From positions 1 through 64,000 of the forward strand of contig DATHDP010000087.1 of assembly GCA_035318985.1 (NCBI GenBank): DNA of 64,000 bases, given 5' to 3'. The translations under genes and the position numbers were made by a program. Under the pieces are notes generated by a model. It worked only from the letters and a program-made list of their open reading frames with translations, did not search any database and had not been told where the DNA came from. This document shows positions 51,137 to 58,644 of this stretch, piece by piece (the first letter of the stretch is position 1; each line of letters opens with the position of its first letter). This stretch comes from VBAS01 sp035318985 (GTDB lineage: Bacteria; Bacteroidota; Bacteroidia; Chitinophagales; Chitinophagaceae).

Positions 51137-52063
51137 TTACATTTTCATCCCTGTATTTCCATTTTTCCCTTTGCCTGTTTGATCCAATGCAGATTTCAAT
51201 CCTTTAGCTAATTGTTCGGCATTACCAACACCCCAATAATGTAAAAAGAAAATTCTTGGCTGCTCATGCACCATGTGATTATGAACAGCTACAACTTCAA
51301 TTCCATTTTCAACTAATGCTTTGATAACAGCAGCCACTTCATCTTCAAGCATTGTGAAATCGCCTGCCACTGCTGCATGATCCGGTGTGCCCTGGAATGC
51401 AGCCCATGTATTAAATCCTAAAAAAGTTGTCACTGTTGTTCCATGTTCTTTAAGTTTTACATCGGGTCTGCCAATAGTATATTTATAAACCCCTTTACTC
51501 ATTTCAGCTTTGTATCCTAATATCTCATCAAGTTTTTTTGTATCTAAAGTATTGGTGACCGGATCAGAAGAAGCCGTTCCCTTGGATGGATCCCCTCCTC
51601 TTGCTTCTTTTACTTTTTCTAATACCGCTTTTGCCTTTTGAGCCATCAGTTCTGTTTTTCCTGTGCCTCCTATATGCATGTACATAACATTTGGATGATT
51701 CCTTACAAAATGATTATGTATTGCGGTAATAGTTAACCCTTGTTTGATCACTTCCTGCTGCACGGCTTTCAGATCAGTTTCTGTAAGAATTATATCTCCC
51801 ATTATCATTGAACCGTCTTTAGTGGGAGTAAATGCTATCCATGTTCCGAGACCCATTGGTGGAATAATTTTAAATCCGTCTACTTCAATATTCAAATCGT
51901 TTTGCGGAACAGTGATCTTGTATTCGCCATTATTTGATCTGCCCTTTATTCCTATAACTTTTTCTATTGCCGTGGTATCAAGCTGGCCATTTACAGTGAA
52001 ATGAATAAATAAAAAACAAAGCAAGAATATTGTAGCGATCTTTAAAAAATTAACGGTTTTCAT
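51137..52063 (-). CDS. DUF1259 (LppY/LpqO-like) protein, exported, duplicated domain
   Basis: 308 residues with a signal peptide ending in VNGQ. Two similar halves follow. Each has a FxxxNxWxAF/GTWIAF strand (LGTWIAFTPTKD; LGFNTWAAFQGTPDH), a DFTMLE/DIILTE turn, and an AIHNHFVRNHP or AVHNHMVHEQP motif with a final histidine-rich loop (YMHIGG; FLHYWG). This is the DUF1259 pattern, known from mycobacterial LpqO/LppY and of unknown activity; the HNH-like motifs may bind metal. Divergent from the SGNH gene. Confidence 0.92.
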   Translation of the reverse strand: MKTVNFLKIATIFLLCFLFIHFTVNGQLDTTAIEKVIGIKGRSNNGEYKITVPQNDLNIEVDGFKIIPPMGLGTWIAFTPTKDGSMIMGDIILTETDLKAVQQEVIKQGLTITAIHNHFVRNHPNVMYMHIGGTGKTELMAQKAKAVLEKVKEARGGDPSKGTASSDPVTNTLDTKKLDEILGYKAEMSKGVYKYTIGRPDVKLKEHGTTVTTFLGFNTWAAFQGTPDHAAVAGDFTMLEDEVAAVIKALVENGIEVVAVHNHMVHEQPRIFFLHYWGVGNAEQLAKGLKSALDQTGKGKNGNTGMKM

Positions 52064-52156
52064 TTTCGATTGATTAAGCTTTATTAATAATATTTCGTTT
52101 GTTTTTAAAGGTAGATAATAAAACCAGTCTGGACTTTATCTCGTTAATTTTATGAC

Positions 52157-52858
52157 ATGAAGGTGAAAAGCTTTATTATTATTATTTGCAGTTTGCCGGT
52201 AATTCTTATTTTCAGTTGTGCAAAAAATAAATACCCTTCCCAAATGACTGAACCAAAGAAAGCATACACATATCTTGCTCTCGGAGATTCTTATACAATA
52301 GGACAAAGTGTTTTGCCTTCTGAAAATTTTCCTAACCAAACTGTTCAATTACTGAATCAGCAGAATTACAATTTTAAATCACCGGAAATTTTGGCGACAA
52401 CCGGCTGGACAACAGATGAACTTCAAAACAATATCAATAGCCATACGTTCACTCCTCCGTATGACTTTGTCTCTCTATTGATCGGTGTAAATAATCAATA
52501 TCGTGGCCGTTCAGTTGAGAATTATAAACTAGAGTTCGAGAGTTTATTAAAGCAGGCAATACAATTTGCTGGTGGCAATGCCAATCGTGTTATTGTATTA
52601 TCCATTCCTGATTGGGGTGTAACTCCTTTTGCTAATGGAAGAGACAGGGCACAGATAGCAAAAGAGATCGATGATTATAATGCAGCCAATAGATACATTT
52701 CAGAGATCTACAAAGTGCATTATATTGATATAACTCCTGGCTCAAGAGAAGCTGCGACTGACCTATCATTGGTCGCCGGCGATGGTTTACATCCTTCAGC
52801 AAAAGAATATGCAAAATGGGCTCAAAAAGTTTTTGCAGTCATTAAGCAACAGTTATAA
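52157..52858 (+). CDS. SGNH/GDSL-type hydrolase lipoprotein
   Basis: 233 residues. Signal peptide with lipobox (LIFSC). YLALGDSYTIGQSV is block I with the nucleophile Ser, LLIGVNNQYRGR is block III with the Asn, and DGLHPSAKEYAKWA is block V with the Asp-x-x-His pair, so the four SGNH positions are present. Probably an esterase or deacetylase acting outside the inner membrane, perhaps on polysaccharide. Single gene between DUF1259 (divergent) and topA. Confidence 0.92.
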   Translation: MKVKSFIIIICSLPVILIFSCAKNKYPSQMTEPKKAYTYLALGDSYTIGQSVLPSENFPNQTVQLLNQQNYNFKSPEILATTGWTTDELQNNINSHTFTPPYDFVSLLIGVNNQYRGRSVENYKLEFESLLKQAIQFAGGNANRVIVLSIPDWGVTPFANGRDRAQIAKEIDDYNAANRYISEIYKVHYIDITPGSREAATDLSLVAGDGLHPSAKEYAKWAQKVFAVIKQQL

Positions 52859-53086
52859 AGATTTATTCCACAAAATATTTTCCCTCATTTCCAGAAGGTT
52901 GCAACAACAATCTTACGTCTGATATGCAGTCAGTTAACATCGTATTTTCAGAAAATTGAAATTTCTGCGCTATTATTGCACTCGTCCGGCTGCCAGGCAT
53001 ACCATATTATATATGTAGTATTGAATGCTAAACTGCCCCGAAACGAACCGAAATCAATAGCATAATAGTGGACTGAAAGATGAACG

Positions 53087-53116
53087 GAGCGTCGCAAGCA
53101 AAGCTTAATAGTAGCA
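53087..53116 (+). repeat. 30-bp dispersed element upstream of topA
   Basis: Second copy (25 of 30 identical) of the element at 41893-41922, ending in the exact AAGCTTAATAGTAGCA. It lies 36 bp before the topA start codon. The rest of the 293-bp spacer 52859-53151 shows no gene or RNA that I can support. Confidence 0.7.
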
Positions 53117-53151
53117 CTAAAGATGACTAAATAATTATTTGAAAACCGAAT

Positions 53152-55737
53152 ATGGCGAGAAACCTGTTGATAGTTGAGAGCCCTGCAAAAGCAAAAACAA
53201 TTGAAAAGATACTCGGGAGTGACTTCCAGGTAAAGAGTTGTTTTGGCCACATCCGCGACTTGCAAAAGGCCGGAATGGGGATCGATATGGATAAAAACTA
53301 CGAACCCACCTACATTATTTCGCCGGAAAAAGAGAAGGTTGTCAAGGACTTAAAGAGTTTAGCGAAAAAATCAGATGAAGTATGGCTGGCAACGGATGAG
53401 GACCGTGAAGGTGAAGCTATCAGCTGGCATTTATGTGAAGTGTTGGGTCTTGATCCACGAAAAACCAAGCGCATCGTTTTTCATGAGATCACTAAGCCTG
53501 CGATAAAAGCTGCGGTTGAAAATCCGCGAACTGTTGATATGAACCTGGTGATGGCGCAACAAGCTCGTCGAATTTTAGATAGAATTGTCGGATTTGAACT
53601 GAGTCCTGTTCTTTGGCGCAAGATCAGCATGAGGAATAATTTGAGTGCTGGTCGTGTGCAAAGCGTAGCGGTGAAATTGATCGCTGAAAGAGAAAGAGAG
53701 ATCAACGCATTTAATTCGATCAGCACATTTAAGGTTGAAGGTTTGTTTACTGCAAATGATGTTGGTGGAAAACCTGTAACATTTTCAGCAGAAGGTAAAA
53801 AACAAAATACCGCTGACGATGCTGAAGCATTTTTGAAAAGTTGTATCGGCGCAAATTATACTGTTAGTGATATACAGGTAAGGCCTGGAAAGAAATCACC
53901 TGCTCCCCCATTTACTACTTCTACATTACAACAAGAAGCATCAAGAAAACTTGGTTATGGTGTAAGCCGTACAATGATACTTGCACAGAAGCTTTATGAA
54001 AGTGGTAAGATAACTTATATGCGTACCGACAGTGTGAGTTTGAGTAATACCGCACTGGGCGATCTTACGAATACAATAAAGGAAATGTATGGTGAGCAAT
54101 ATCACCAGTTCAGAAAATTTAAGAACAAGAATGAAAGTGCACAGGAGGCCCATGAAGCGATCCGTCCAACTTACATGAATGATGCAACGATTGATGATGC
54201 TGAATGTAAAAAATTGTATGAACTGATCTGGAAAAGAACAATGGCCTGCCAGATGGCTGATGCTGAAACAGAAAAAACAACGGCGAAAATTGATATATCT
54301 ACAAATAGTGATCAATTGACTGCGCAAGGTGAAGTGCTGAAGTTTGATGGCTTTTTAAAAGTATATCGTGAAGATCGTGATGATGATGACCTTGCAGAAG
54401 AAGAACAGGAAGGTATGTTACCTCCATTAGCCGTTGGACAGAAACTGCCATTGAAAGAATTGAAAGCAACAGAAAGATTCAGTCGTGCGGCTCCAAGATA
54501 CACGGAAGCATCGTTGGTAAAGAAAATGGAAGAGTTGGGAATTGGTCGTCCTTCAACTTATGCGCCTACTATTTCAACAATATTGAAAAGAGGTTATGTA
54601 GAGAAGAGAGATAAAGAAGCGATACAAAGAGATTACCGTGTTTTGGTATTGAAAAAAGATAATGTAACAAAGGTTACTGAAGTTGAAAATACAGGTGCAG
54701 AAAAATCAAAACTGTTCCCTACTGATCTTGGATTGGTAGTGACGGATTTTTTGACACAGTATTTTGATGATATAATGGATTATAGTTTTACGGCAAGGAT
54801 CGAAGAAGAGTTTGATGAAGTAGCTGAAGGAAAAATGAAATGGCATAAGATGATCGATGATTTTTACTTGCCATTTAAAAAAGATGTTGATAAAACAATT
54901 GAAACTGCAGAAAGAGCCAGCGGCGAAAGAGAACTGGGTGTTGATCCTATTACCGGCAAACCAGTTATTGCAAGAATGGGTCGTTATGGTCCAATGGTAC
55001 AAATGGGAATATCAGATGAAGAAGAGAAACCACATTTTGCCGGATTAAAACGTGACCAGAGTATTGAAACAATAACACTGGAAGAAGCACTTGATCTTTT
55101 TAAACTGCCACTCACTCTTGGCGAATACGAAGGCGAACAAGTATATGTAAATGCGGGTCGTTTTGGACCTTATGTAAAATTTGGCGAAGCTTTTATTTCT
55201 ATTCCAAGAGGCGAAGATCCGCTGGAGATGGATCTTGAAAGAGCAATAGAACTGATAAAAGAAAAACAAAAAGCAGATGCCCCGATCGCTATGTATGATG
55301 GCAAGGGAGTAACAAAAGGCAAAGGACGTTTTGGTCCTTACATTAAATGGAACGATATGTTCATTAATGTGCCACGCAGATATAATCATGATAATTTAAG
55401 CCAGGCAGATATTAATGAACTTGTAGAAGCAAAAATTAAAAAAGAAGAGAACCGCTATATACAACATTGGCCCGAAGAAAAAATCTCTGTTGAAAATGCC
55501 CGCTGGGGTCCGCTAATTAAGTTTGGTAAAAAGATCGTAAGGCTTCCGAAGAAAGCAGATGATACAAAATACAAAGCTGAAGATCTGAAAGACCTTCCAT
55601 TGGAAGAAGTAAAGAAGATGATCATCGCAGTTATTCCAAATGCATTTGGCAAAAAGAAAGCGGCAAAGAAAGCTCCGGCAAAAACTGCTGTGAAAGCACC
55701 TGGAAAGAAGAAGGCTGCGACGAAGAAGAAGAAATAA
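53152..55737 (+). CDS. topA: DNA topoisomerase I
   Basis: 861 residues; type IA topoisomerase that relaxes negatively supercoiled DNA. The Toprim domain starts at once (LLIVESPAKAKTIEKILG ... WLATDEDREGEAISWHL with the acidic DxDxE metal site). RVQSVAVKLI and the active-site tyrosine in KITYMRTDSVSL (about residue 289) follow, then the IGRPSTYAPTISTILKRGYV hinge. The C-terminus has four repeated (R/W)(F/Y)GP(Y/M)(V/I)K units (about 600-830) instead of zinc ribbons, and a Lys/Ala-rich tail. Length is normal for Bacteroidota. Last gene before the cassette-like region. Confidence 0.97.
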   Translation: MARNLLIVESPAKAKTIEKILGSDFQVKSCFGHIRDLQKAGMGIDMDKNYEPTYIISPEKEKVVKDLKSLAKKSDEVWLATDEDREGEAISWHLCEVLGLDPRKTKRIVFHEITKPAIKAAVENPRTVDMNLVMAQQARRILDRIVGFELSPVLWRKISMRNNLSAGRVQSVAVKLIAEREREINAFNSISTFKVEGLFTANDVGGKPVTFSAEGKKQNTADDAEAFLKSCIGANYTVSDIQVRPGKKSPAPPFTTSTLQQEASRKLGYGVSRTMILAQKLYESGKITYMRTDSVSLSNTALGDLTNTIKEMYGEQYHQFRKFKNKNESAQEAHEAIRPTYMNDATIDDAECKKLYELIWKRTMACQMADAETEKTTAKIDISTNSDQLTAQGEVLKFDGFLKVYREDRDDDDLAEEEQEGMLPPLAVGQKLPLKELKATERFSRAAPRYTEASLVKKMEELGIGRPSTYAPTISTILKRGYVEKRDKEAIQRDYRVLVLKKDNVTKVTEVENTGAEKSKLFPTDLGLVVTDFLTQYFDDIMDYSFTARIEEEFDEVAEGKMKWHKMIDDFYLPFKKDVDKTIETAERASGERELGVDPITGKPVIARMGRYGPMVQMGISDEEEKPHFAGLKRDQSIETITLEEALDLFKLPLTLGEYEGEQVYVNAGRFGPYVKFGEAFISIPRGEDPLEMDLERAIELIKEKQKADAPIAMYDGKGVTKGKGRFGPYIKWNDMFINVPRRYNHDNLSQADINELVEAKIKKEENRYIQHWPEEKISVENARWGPLIKFGKKIVRLPKKADDTKYKAEDLKDLPLEEVKKMIIAVIPNAFGKKKAAKKAPAKTAVKAPGKKKAATKKKK

Positions 55738-55765
55738 ACTCTCACATAGTTGAATGGCTAATAAC

Positions 55766-55798
55766 CATTTTGCATTGTACTAACGACAATACAAAATG
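55766..55798. repeat. Stem-loop downstream of topA
   Basis: CATTTTGCATTGT (55766-55778) pairs with ACAATACAAAATG (55786-55798) with one mismatch and a 7-nt loop ACTAACG. It overlaps the left edge of the 77-bp repeat. It could terminate topA or be the first palindrome of the cassette-like region. Confidence 0.6.
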
Positions 55799-55869
55799 TA
55801 TAACACTACTTTGTTGATTTTCAAATATCCAATTTTTTATTAATAGCGTTTTATATCATAAATTAGAGT
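55793..55869 (+). repeat. 77-bp direct repeat, copy 1
   Basis: Begins AAAATGTATAACAC and ends TCATAAATTAGAGT. Identical at 72 of 77 positions to 57846-57922, with no gaps. Similarity stops at the right edge, immediately before the different 5' sequences of the two downstream genes; this copy is followed by GTTGTGCGTCAC. Confidence 0.95.
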
Positions 55870-55902
55870 GTTGTGCGTCACTTAAAACAGACAGCCTTAA
55901 AC

Positions 55903-56370
55903 ATGACGATGAAACAATTGACATGGCGTTTAATATTACCATTGACAATAATTTCGTTTGGGACATTGACTAAATGGTGGTACGTTTTGCCAGTTGACGC
56001 ACCTGATACGATGATGGCAGGATTTCCTTTTGCATTTGTTGGTGACGGCTGGTTCACTTCAATGTCAATTCAACTTTTTTTATTTGAGTTATGTGCTGAC
56101 TTTATAATTTACTTTTTGTTTTGGTTTGTAATTGTGGTTTTAATAAAACGTGTTTGGACACAACTCACTGTTTCAAAAGTCTTCACAAGAGTATTTTGGA
56201 CATTGGCAATATTGACAATTTCATTCTGGACTTTTATTTTGACAATTAGCGAAAAACATATCAAGCTAAAGAGAGATTGGGATATGCAAGTTCTTGTAAC
56301 AGGGTACAAGTTTACATGGAGAAACACGAGCAGACCTGACTTTTCAAAATATGACCCCAATAAAAAATAA
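55903..56370 (+). CDS. Small membrane protein of cassette-like region, unknown
   Basis: About 155 residues from the ATG at 55903 (a second ATG is two codons on; a GTG at 55873 lies within the junction sequence and is less likely). The beginning (LTWRLILPLTIISFGTLTKW) is hydrophobic, and two further spans (about FLFELCADFIIYFLFWFVIV and FWTLAILTISFWTFILTI) follow, with a polar C-terminus. Asp codons are 5 GAC to 3 GAT. It lies right after copy 1 of the 77-bp repeat and is followed by an attC-like palindrome. No family was recognised. Confidence 0.7.
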   Translation: MTMKQLTWRLILPLTIISFGTLTKWWYVLPVDAPDTMMAGFPFAFVGDGWFTSMSIQLFLFELCADFIIYFLFWFVIVVLIKRVWTQLTVSKVFTRVFWTLAILTISFWTFILTISEKHIKLKRDWDMQVLVTGYKFTWRNTSRPDFSKYDPNKK

Positions 56371-56579
56371 GCGAACGCACAACAGCCGCATTTGTGCTAT
56401 TGGGGGCGACGCAAAGCGTCATTCAACTGCAGTAACGCTGTTCAGTTTTTTGTCCCGGCTTGACTTTTACTATTGAGCTTTTGAATAAAATTTCTACTTT
56501 AGTTCCTCGTTCGGCAGCCGTCGCCGGGAGCGACGAATAGATGAAGTCCCCAACAGCACAAATGCCCTAACGTTAGGCG
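56371..56579 (+). other. attC-like long imperfect palindrome
   Basis: Bases 56388-56405 (GCATTTGTGCTATTGGGG) pair with 56548-56565 at 17 of 18 positions; inside, GGCGACG (56405-56411) pairs with CGTCGCC (56519-56525). The right end is CCTAACGTTAGGCGTC, holding the integron-type core GTTAGGC (GTTRRRY) at 56572-56578. The left end has GCGAAC instead of a full RYYYAAC. It occupies the whole gap between two GAC-rich genes, as attC sites do, but at about 209 bp it is longer than most known attC sites. Confidence 0.5.
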
Positions 56580-56595
56580 TCATTTTAAAAAGACA

Positions 56596-57198
56596 ATGGG
56601 AATTAAAATTAAAATACTAATACTGACAATCATTTCAATTTATGGTTGTAGGGGACAGACAGATAATGATTCTACAACTTCTGCCGACAAAAATAAAATT
56701 GTTGCAATCACATATAAAATAATTCTTAAAACATACAATCCCGAACCTACGGGAGACAATGATTCATTAGAACTTCCTGGCTCTATTGACACAATTACAA
56801 TTAAAAATCTTAGTGAACCTTTAAAAGGGTTAGCTTCTTTCTATTCTGCAATGGGCGGTTCCTATTGTGACAATGATTCTTGTGACTTGACCACCACACT
56901 TGGACTTGGGAAACAGGGCTCCGACAAACATAAAAATTTAATAAAAAAATATTTGCCTAATGACACTGTTGCAGATTTCTTAATAAAACAAGATTGTTAT
57001 TTAAGACCCGACGGTGCGTCCTCTTTTAATGCCTACGAGTATCTAACATTTATTGTTTCAGGCGACACAGTTAAAGCGGACTACAATCTATGGACCTATA
57101 GTCATGGTGACTCAAAACTTAATAAGGAACTTGACATCTATTTGTTTCGTGACAATATATTTAACAAAATAAAACGGAATGACAATTGGATACAGTAG
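56596..57198 (+). CDS. Small lipoprotein of cassette-like region, unknown
   Basis: 200 residues. The signal ends in SIYGC, which fits a lipobox, then a Thr/Asp-rich stretch. The mature part has several Cys and Asp-rich turns (SYCDNDSCDLTTTLGLGKQG; KQDCYLRPDGASSFNAYEYL) and a late DTVKADYNLWTYSHGDSKLN. Asp codons are 14 GAC to 6 GAT by my count, opposite to most genes here. The start lies 17 bp after the GTTAGGC core of the attC-like element. I do not recognise the family. Confidence 0.75.
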   Translation: MGIKIKILILTIISIYGCRGQTDNDSTTSADKNKIVAITYKIILKTYNPEPTGDNDSLELPGSIDTITIKNLSEPLKGLASFYSAMGGSYCDNDSCDLTTTLGLGKQGSDKHKNLIKKYLPNDTVADFLIKQDCYLRPDGASSFNAYEYLTFIVSGDTVKADYNLWTYSHGDSKLNKELDIYLFRDNIFNKIKRNDNWIQ

Positions 57199-57279
57199 GA
57201 TGTAATTCGCCTATTTTTGAGTTAGCAGAAACCATGAGTAGCAGTTTTAAATCGCAACTTATATAGACAGATAGTTTCA

Positions 57280-57705
57280 ATGAATAAACAGTTCAACTTT
57301 ATTATAGCCACCCTTTTAATTGTTTTAGCTCTGACGATTTATTTCAGCTTCAAATGGGCAAATCACGACAAAAAACAGTTGGACACTACAGTTGTTTCAA
57401 AGGTGACTATTTGCAAAGCCCTACCTTTTTGTGACTCGACAATACTGTTGACAAAACAACAGATTGAGGATTTTGCAAAGAAGTGGAACAACAGCACTGA
57501 CATTGGCTACAACAAGTATCAGTGTCAATACTACATTGAAGTTTATTGTTCTGACGGCAAAATTCGAACGTTCTGCTCTTTGCAAGACCACATCATGGAG
57601 GGCAGCACAAATGGTTGGGTATATTCAATCACTGACCAGATTTATTTCGACAGTCTATATCGGATGAATATCGGGACATTGAGCAAGCACCTAAAAGACA
57701 AATAA
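57280..57705 (+). CDS. Small membrane-anchored protein of cassette-like region, unknown
   Basis: 141 residues. One N-terminal anchor (FIIATLLIVLALTIYFSF) followed by a soluble part with six Cys (TICKALPFCDS, YQCQYYIEVYCSD, TFCSLQDH), perhaps disulphide-bonded outside the inner membrane. Asp codons are 9 GAC to 1 GAT. The 81 bp before it show no attC-like palindrome, whereas a nested palindrome follows it. Family not recognised. Confidence 0.75.
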   Translation: MNKQFNFIIATLLIVLALTIYFSFKWANHDKKQLDTTVVSKVTICKALPFCDSTILLTKQQIEDFAKKWNNSTDIGYNKYQCQYYIEVYCSDGKIRTFCSLQDHIMEGSTNGWVYSITDQIYFDSLYRMNIGTLSKHLKDK

Positions 57706-57722
57706 TAATAACACTTTACGCC

Positions 57723-57778
57723 GTTGTTGGTGTTTAAGTTTAAAGCATAACTTAAGAATTGTAAATCACACCAACAAC
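57723..57778 (+). repeat. Nested palindrome after the third cassette-like gene
   Basis: Outer arms GTTGTTGGTGT (57723-57733) and ACACCAACAAC (57768-57778) are fully complementary; directly inside, TTAAGTT (57734-57740) pairs with AACTTAA (57749-57755). A 12-nt bulge sits on the right side only, an asymmetry also seen in attC sites. No clear GTTRRRY core follows. Confidence 0.7.
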
Positions 57779-57845
57779 CGATCTTCTGTACCTTCGATTG
57801 TGGGTATGCTATACACAAATCCAGCCGACATACCAATAATGACGT

Positions 57846-57922
57846 AAAATGTATAACACAACTTTGTTGTTTTTCAAATCTCCAATTTTTTACAAATAGC
57901 GTTTTATATCATAAATTAGAGT
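57846..57922 (+). repeat. 77-bp direct repeat, copy 2
   Basis: Second copy, 2053 bp from the first, 72 of 77 positions identical. It is followed by ACTAGCGGTTATTTT and the start of the fourth cassette-like gene 16 bp on. The remainder of the 57706-57937 spacer holds the nested palindrome and no coding sequence. Confidence 0.95.
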
Positions 57923-57937
57923 ACTAGCGGTTATTTT

Positions 57938-58507
57938 ATGAGGACACTACTCACCTTGACAATATTTTTCCTTTTAACTTCCTGCAACAATTCAGCAACG
58001 GATCAGAGTGGCAAAGAGCAAGCAGACACTACTAAACAGCAGCAAGCATTGGTTGACACAACGGGAAAGAGTGAAATAACTTTGACAAAGTTTTCCGTAC
58101 TGGTTTTGCCACCTTTTGACGTGATAGCAAATGAAGGCATATCGCCAGACATTCAAAAAATATTGGAGAAGACAATTTCAAATGACACGACACTAGCGTT
58201 GATAAAGTTTCCTTACCAACAATTAATGAATGTTCCATATCAAAATGTGTTTGACAAGAAATATTGTAAACCCATTACTGACAAACTTCAGACCGACATT
58301 ATTCTTATGACAAAACTTGAGCAAGCAACACGGACGGGGCAAATAACAAGAGACAGATGGAGCTTTCAAATTAAAATCTATAACACAAAAACAGAGAAAC
58401 AGTTTTTATCGCTAGTTACAGGAGATAAATTAACGAGTGCAGACATCGAAAGCCTTATAAAGTCTAAGCGACAAGATTTATTCACTGAGATTAAAGACAT
58501 CCGCTAA
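57938..58507 (+). CDS. Small lipoprotein of cassette-like region, unknown
   Basis: 189 residues. The signal peptide ends in LLTSC, a lipobox, followed by a Gln/Asp/Thr-rich linker (about 19-45). The mature domain begins ITLTKFSVLVLPPFDVIANE and contains GISPDIQKILEKTISN and LQTDIILMTKLEQATRTGQI; the alternation of strand and helix suggests a TolB-N-like or GNA1162-like lipoprotein fold, though this is weak. Asp codons are 11 GAC to 3 GAT. It follows copy 2 of the 77-bp repeat directly. Confidence 0.75.
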   Translation: MRTLLTLTIFFLLTSCNNSATDQSGKEQADTTKQQQALVDTTGKSEITLTKFSVLVLPPFDVIANEGISPDIQKILEKTISNDTTLALIKFPYQQLMNVPYQNVFDKKYCKPITDKLQTDIILMTKLEQATRTGQITRDRWSFQIKIYNTKTEKQFLSLVTGDKLTSADIESLIKSKRQDLFTEIKDIR

Positions 58508-58644
58508 CATTCGGTTTGGCAATATGACGGGTTAATCATTGACAACATCATCATGTAGTTTTTTTTCAAACCCTTATTGTCGGAAAGATTTCCGTACCTT
58601 TTACTGTTTCTTCCCCGTTTAATAAACCACAAAACCACCAAACA

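Noticed and set aside
52948..53265. 105-codon minus-strand frame before topA
   Set aside because: Overlaps the topA start and the dispersed element, has no family pattern and no promoter that I can see.
53941..55389. Minus-strand frames opposite topA (98-128 codons)
   Set aside because: Antisense shadows of a certain gene.
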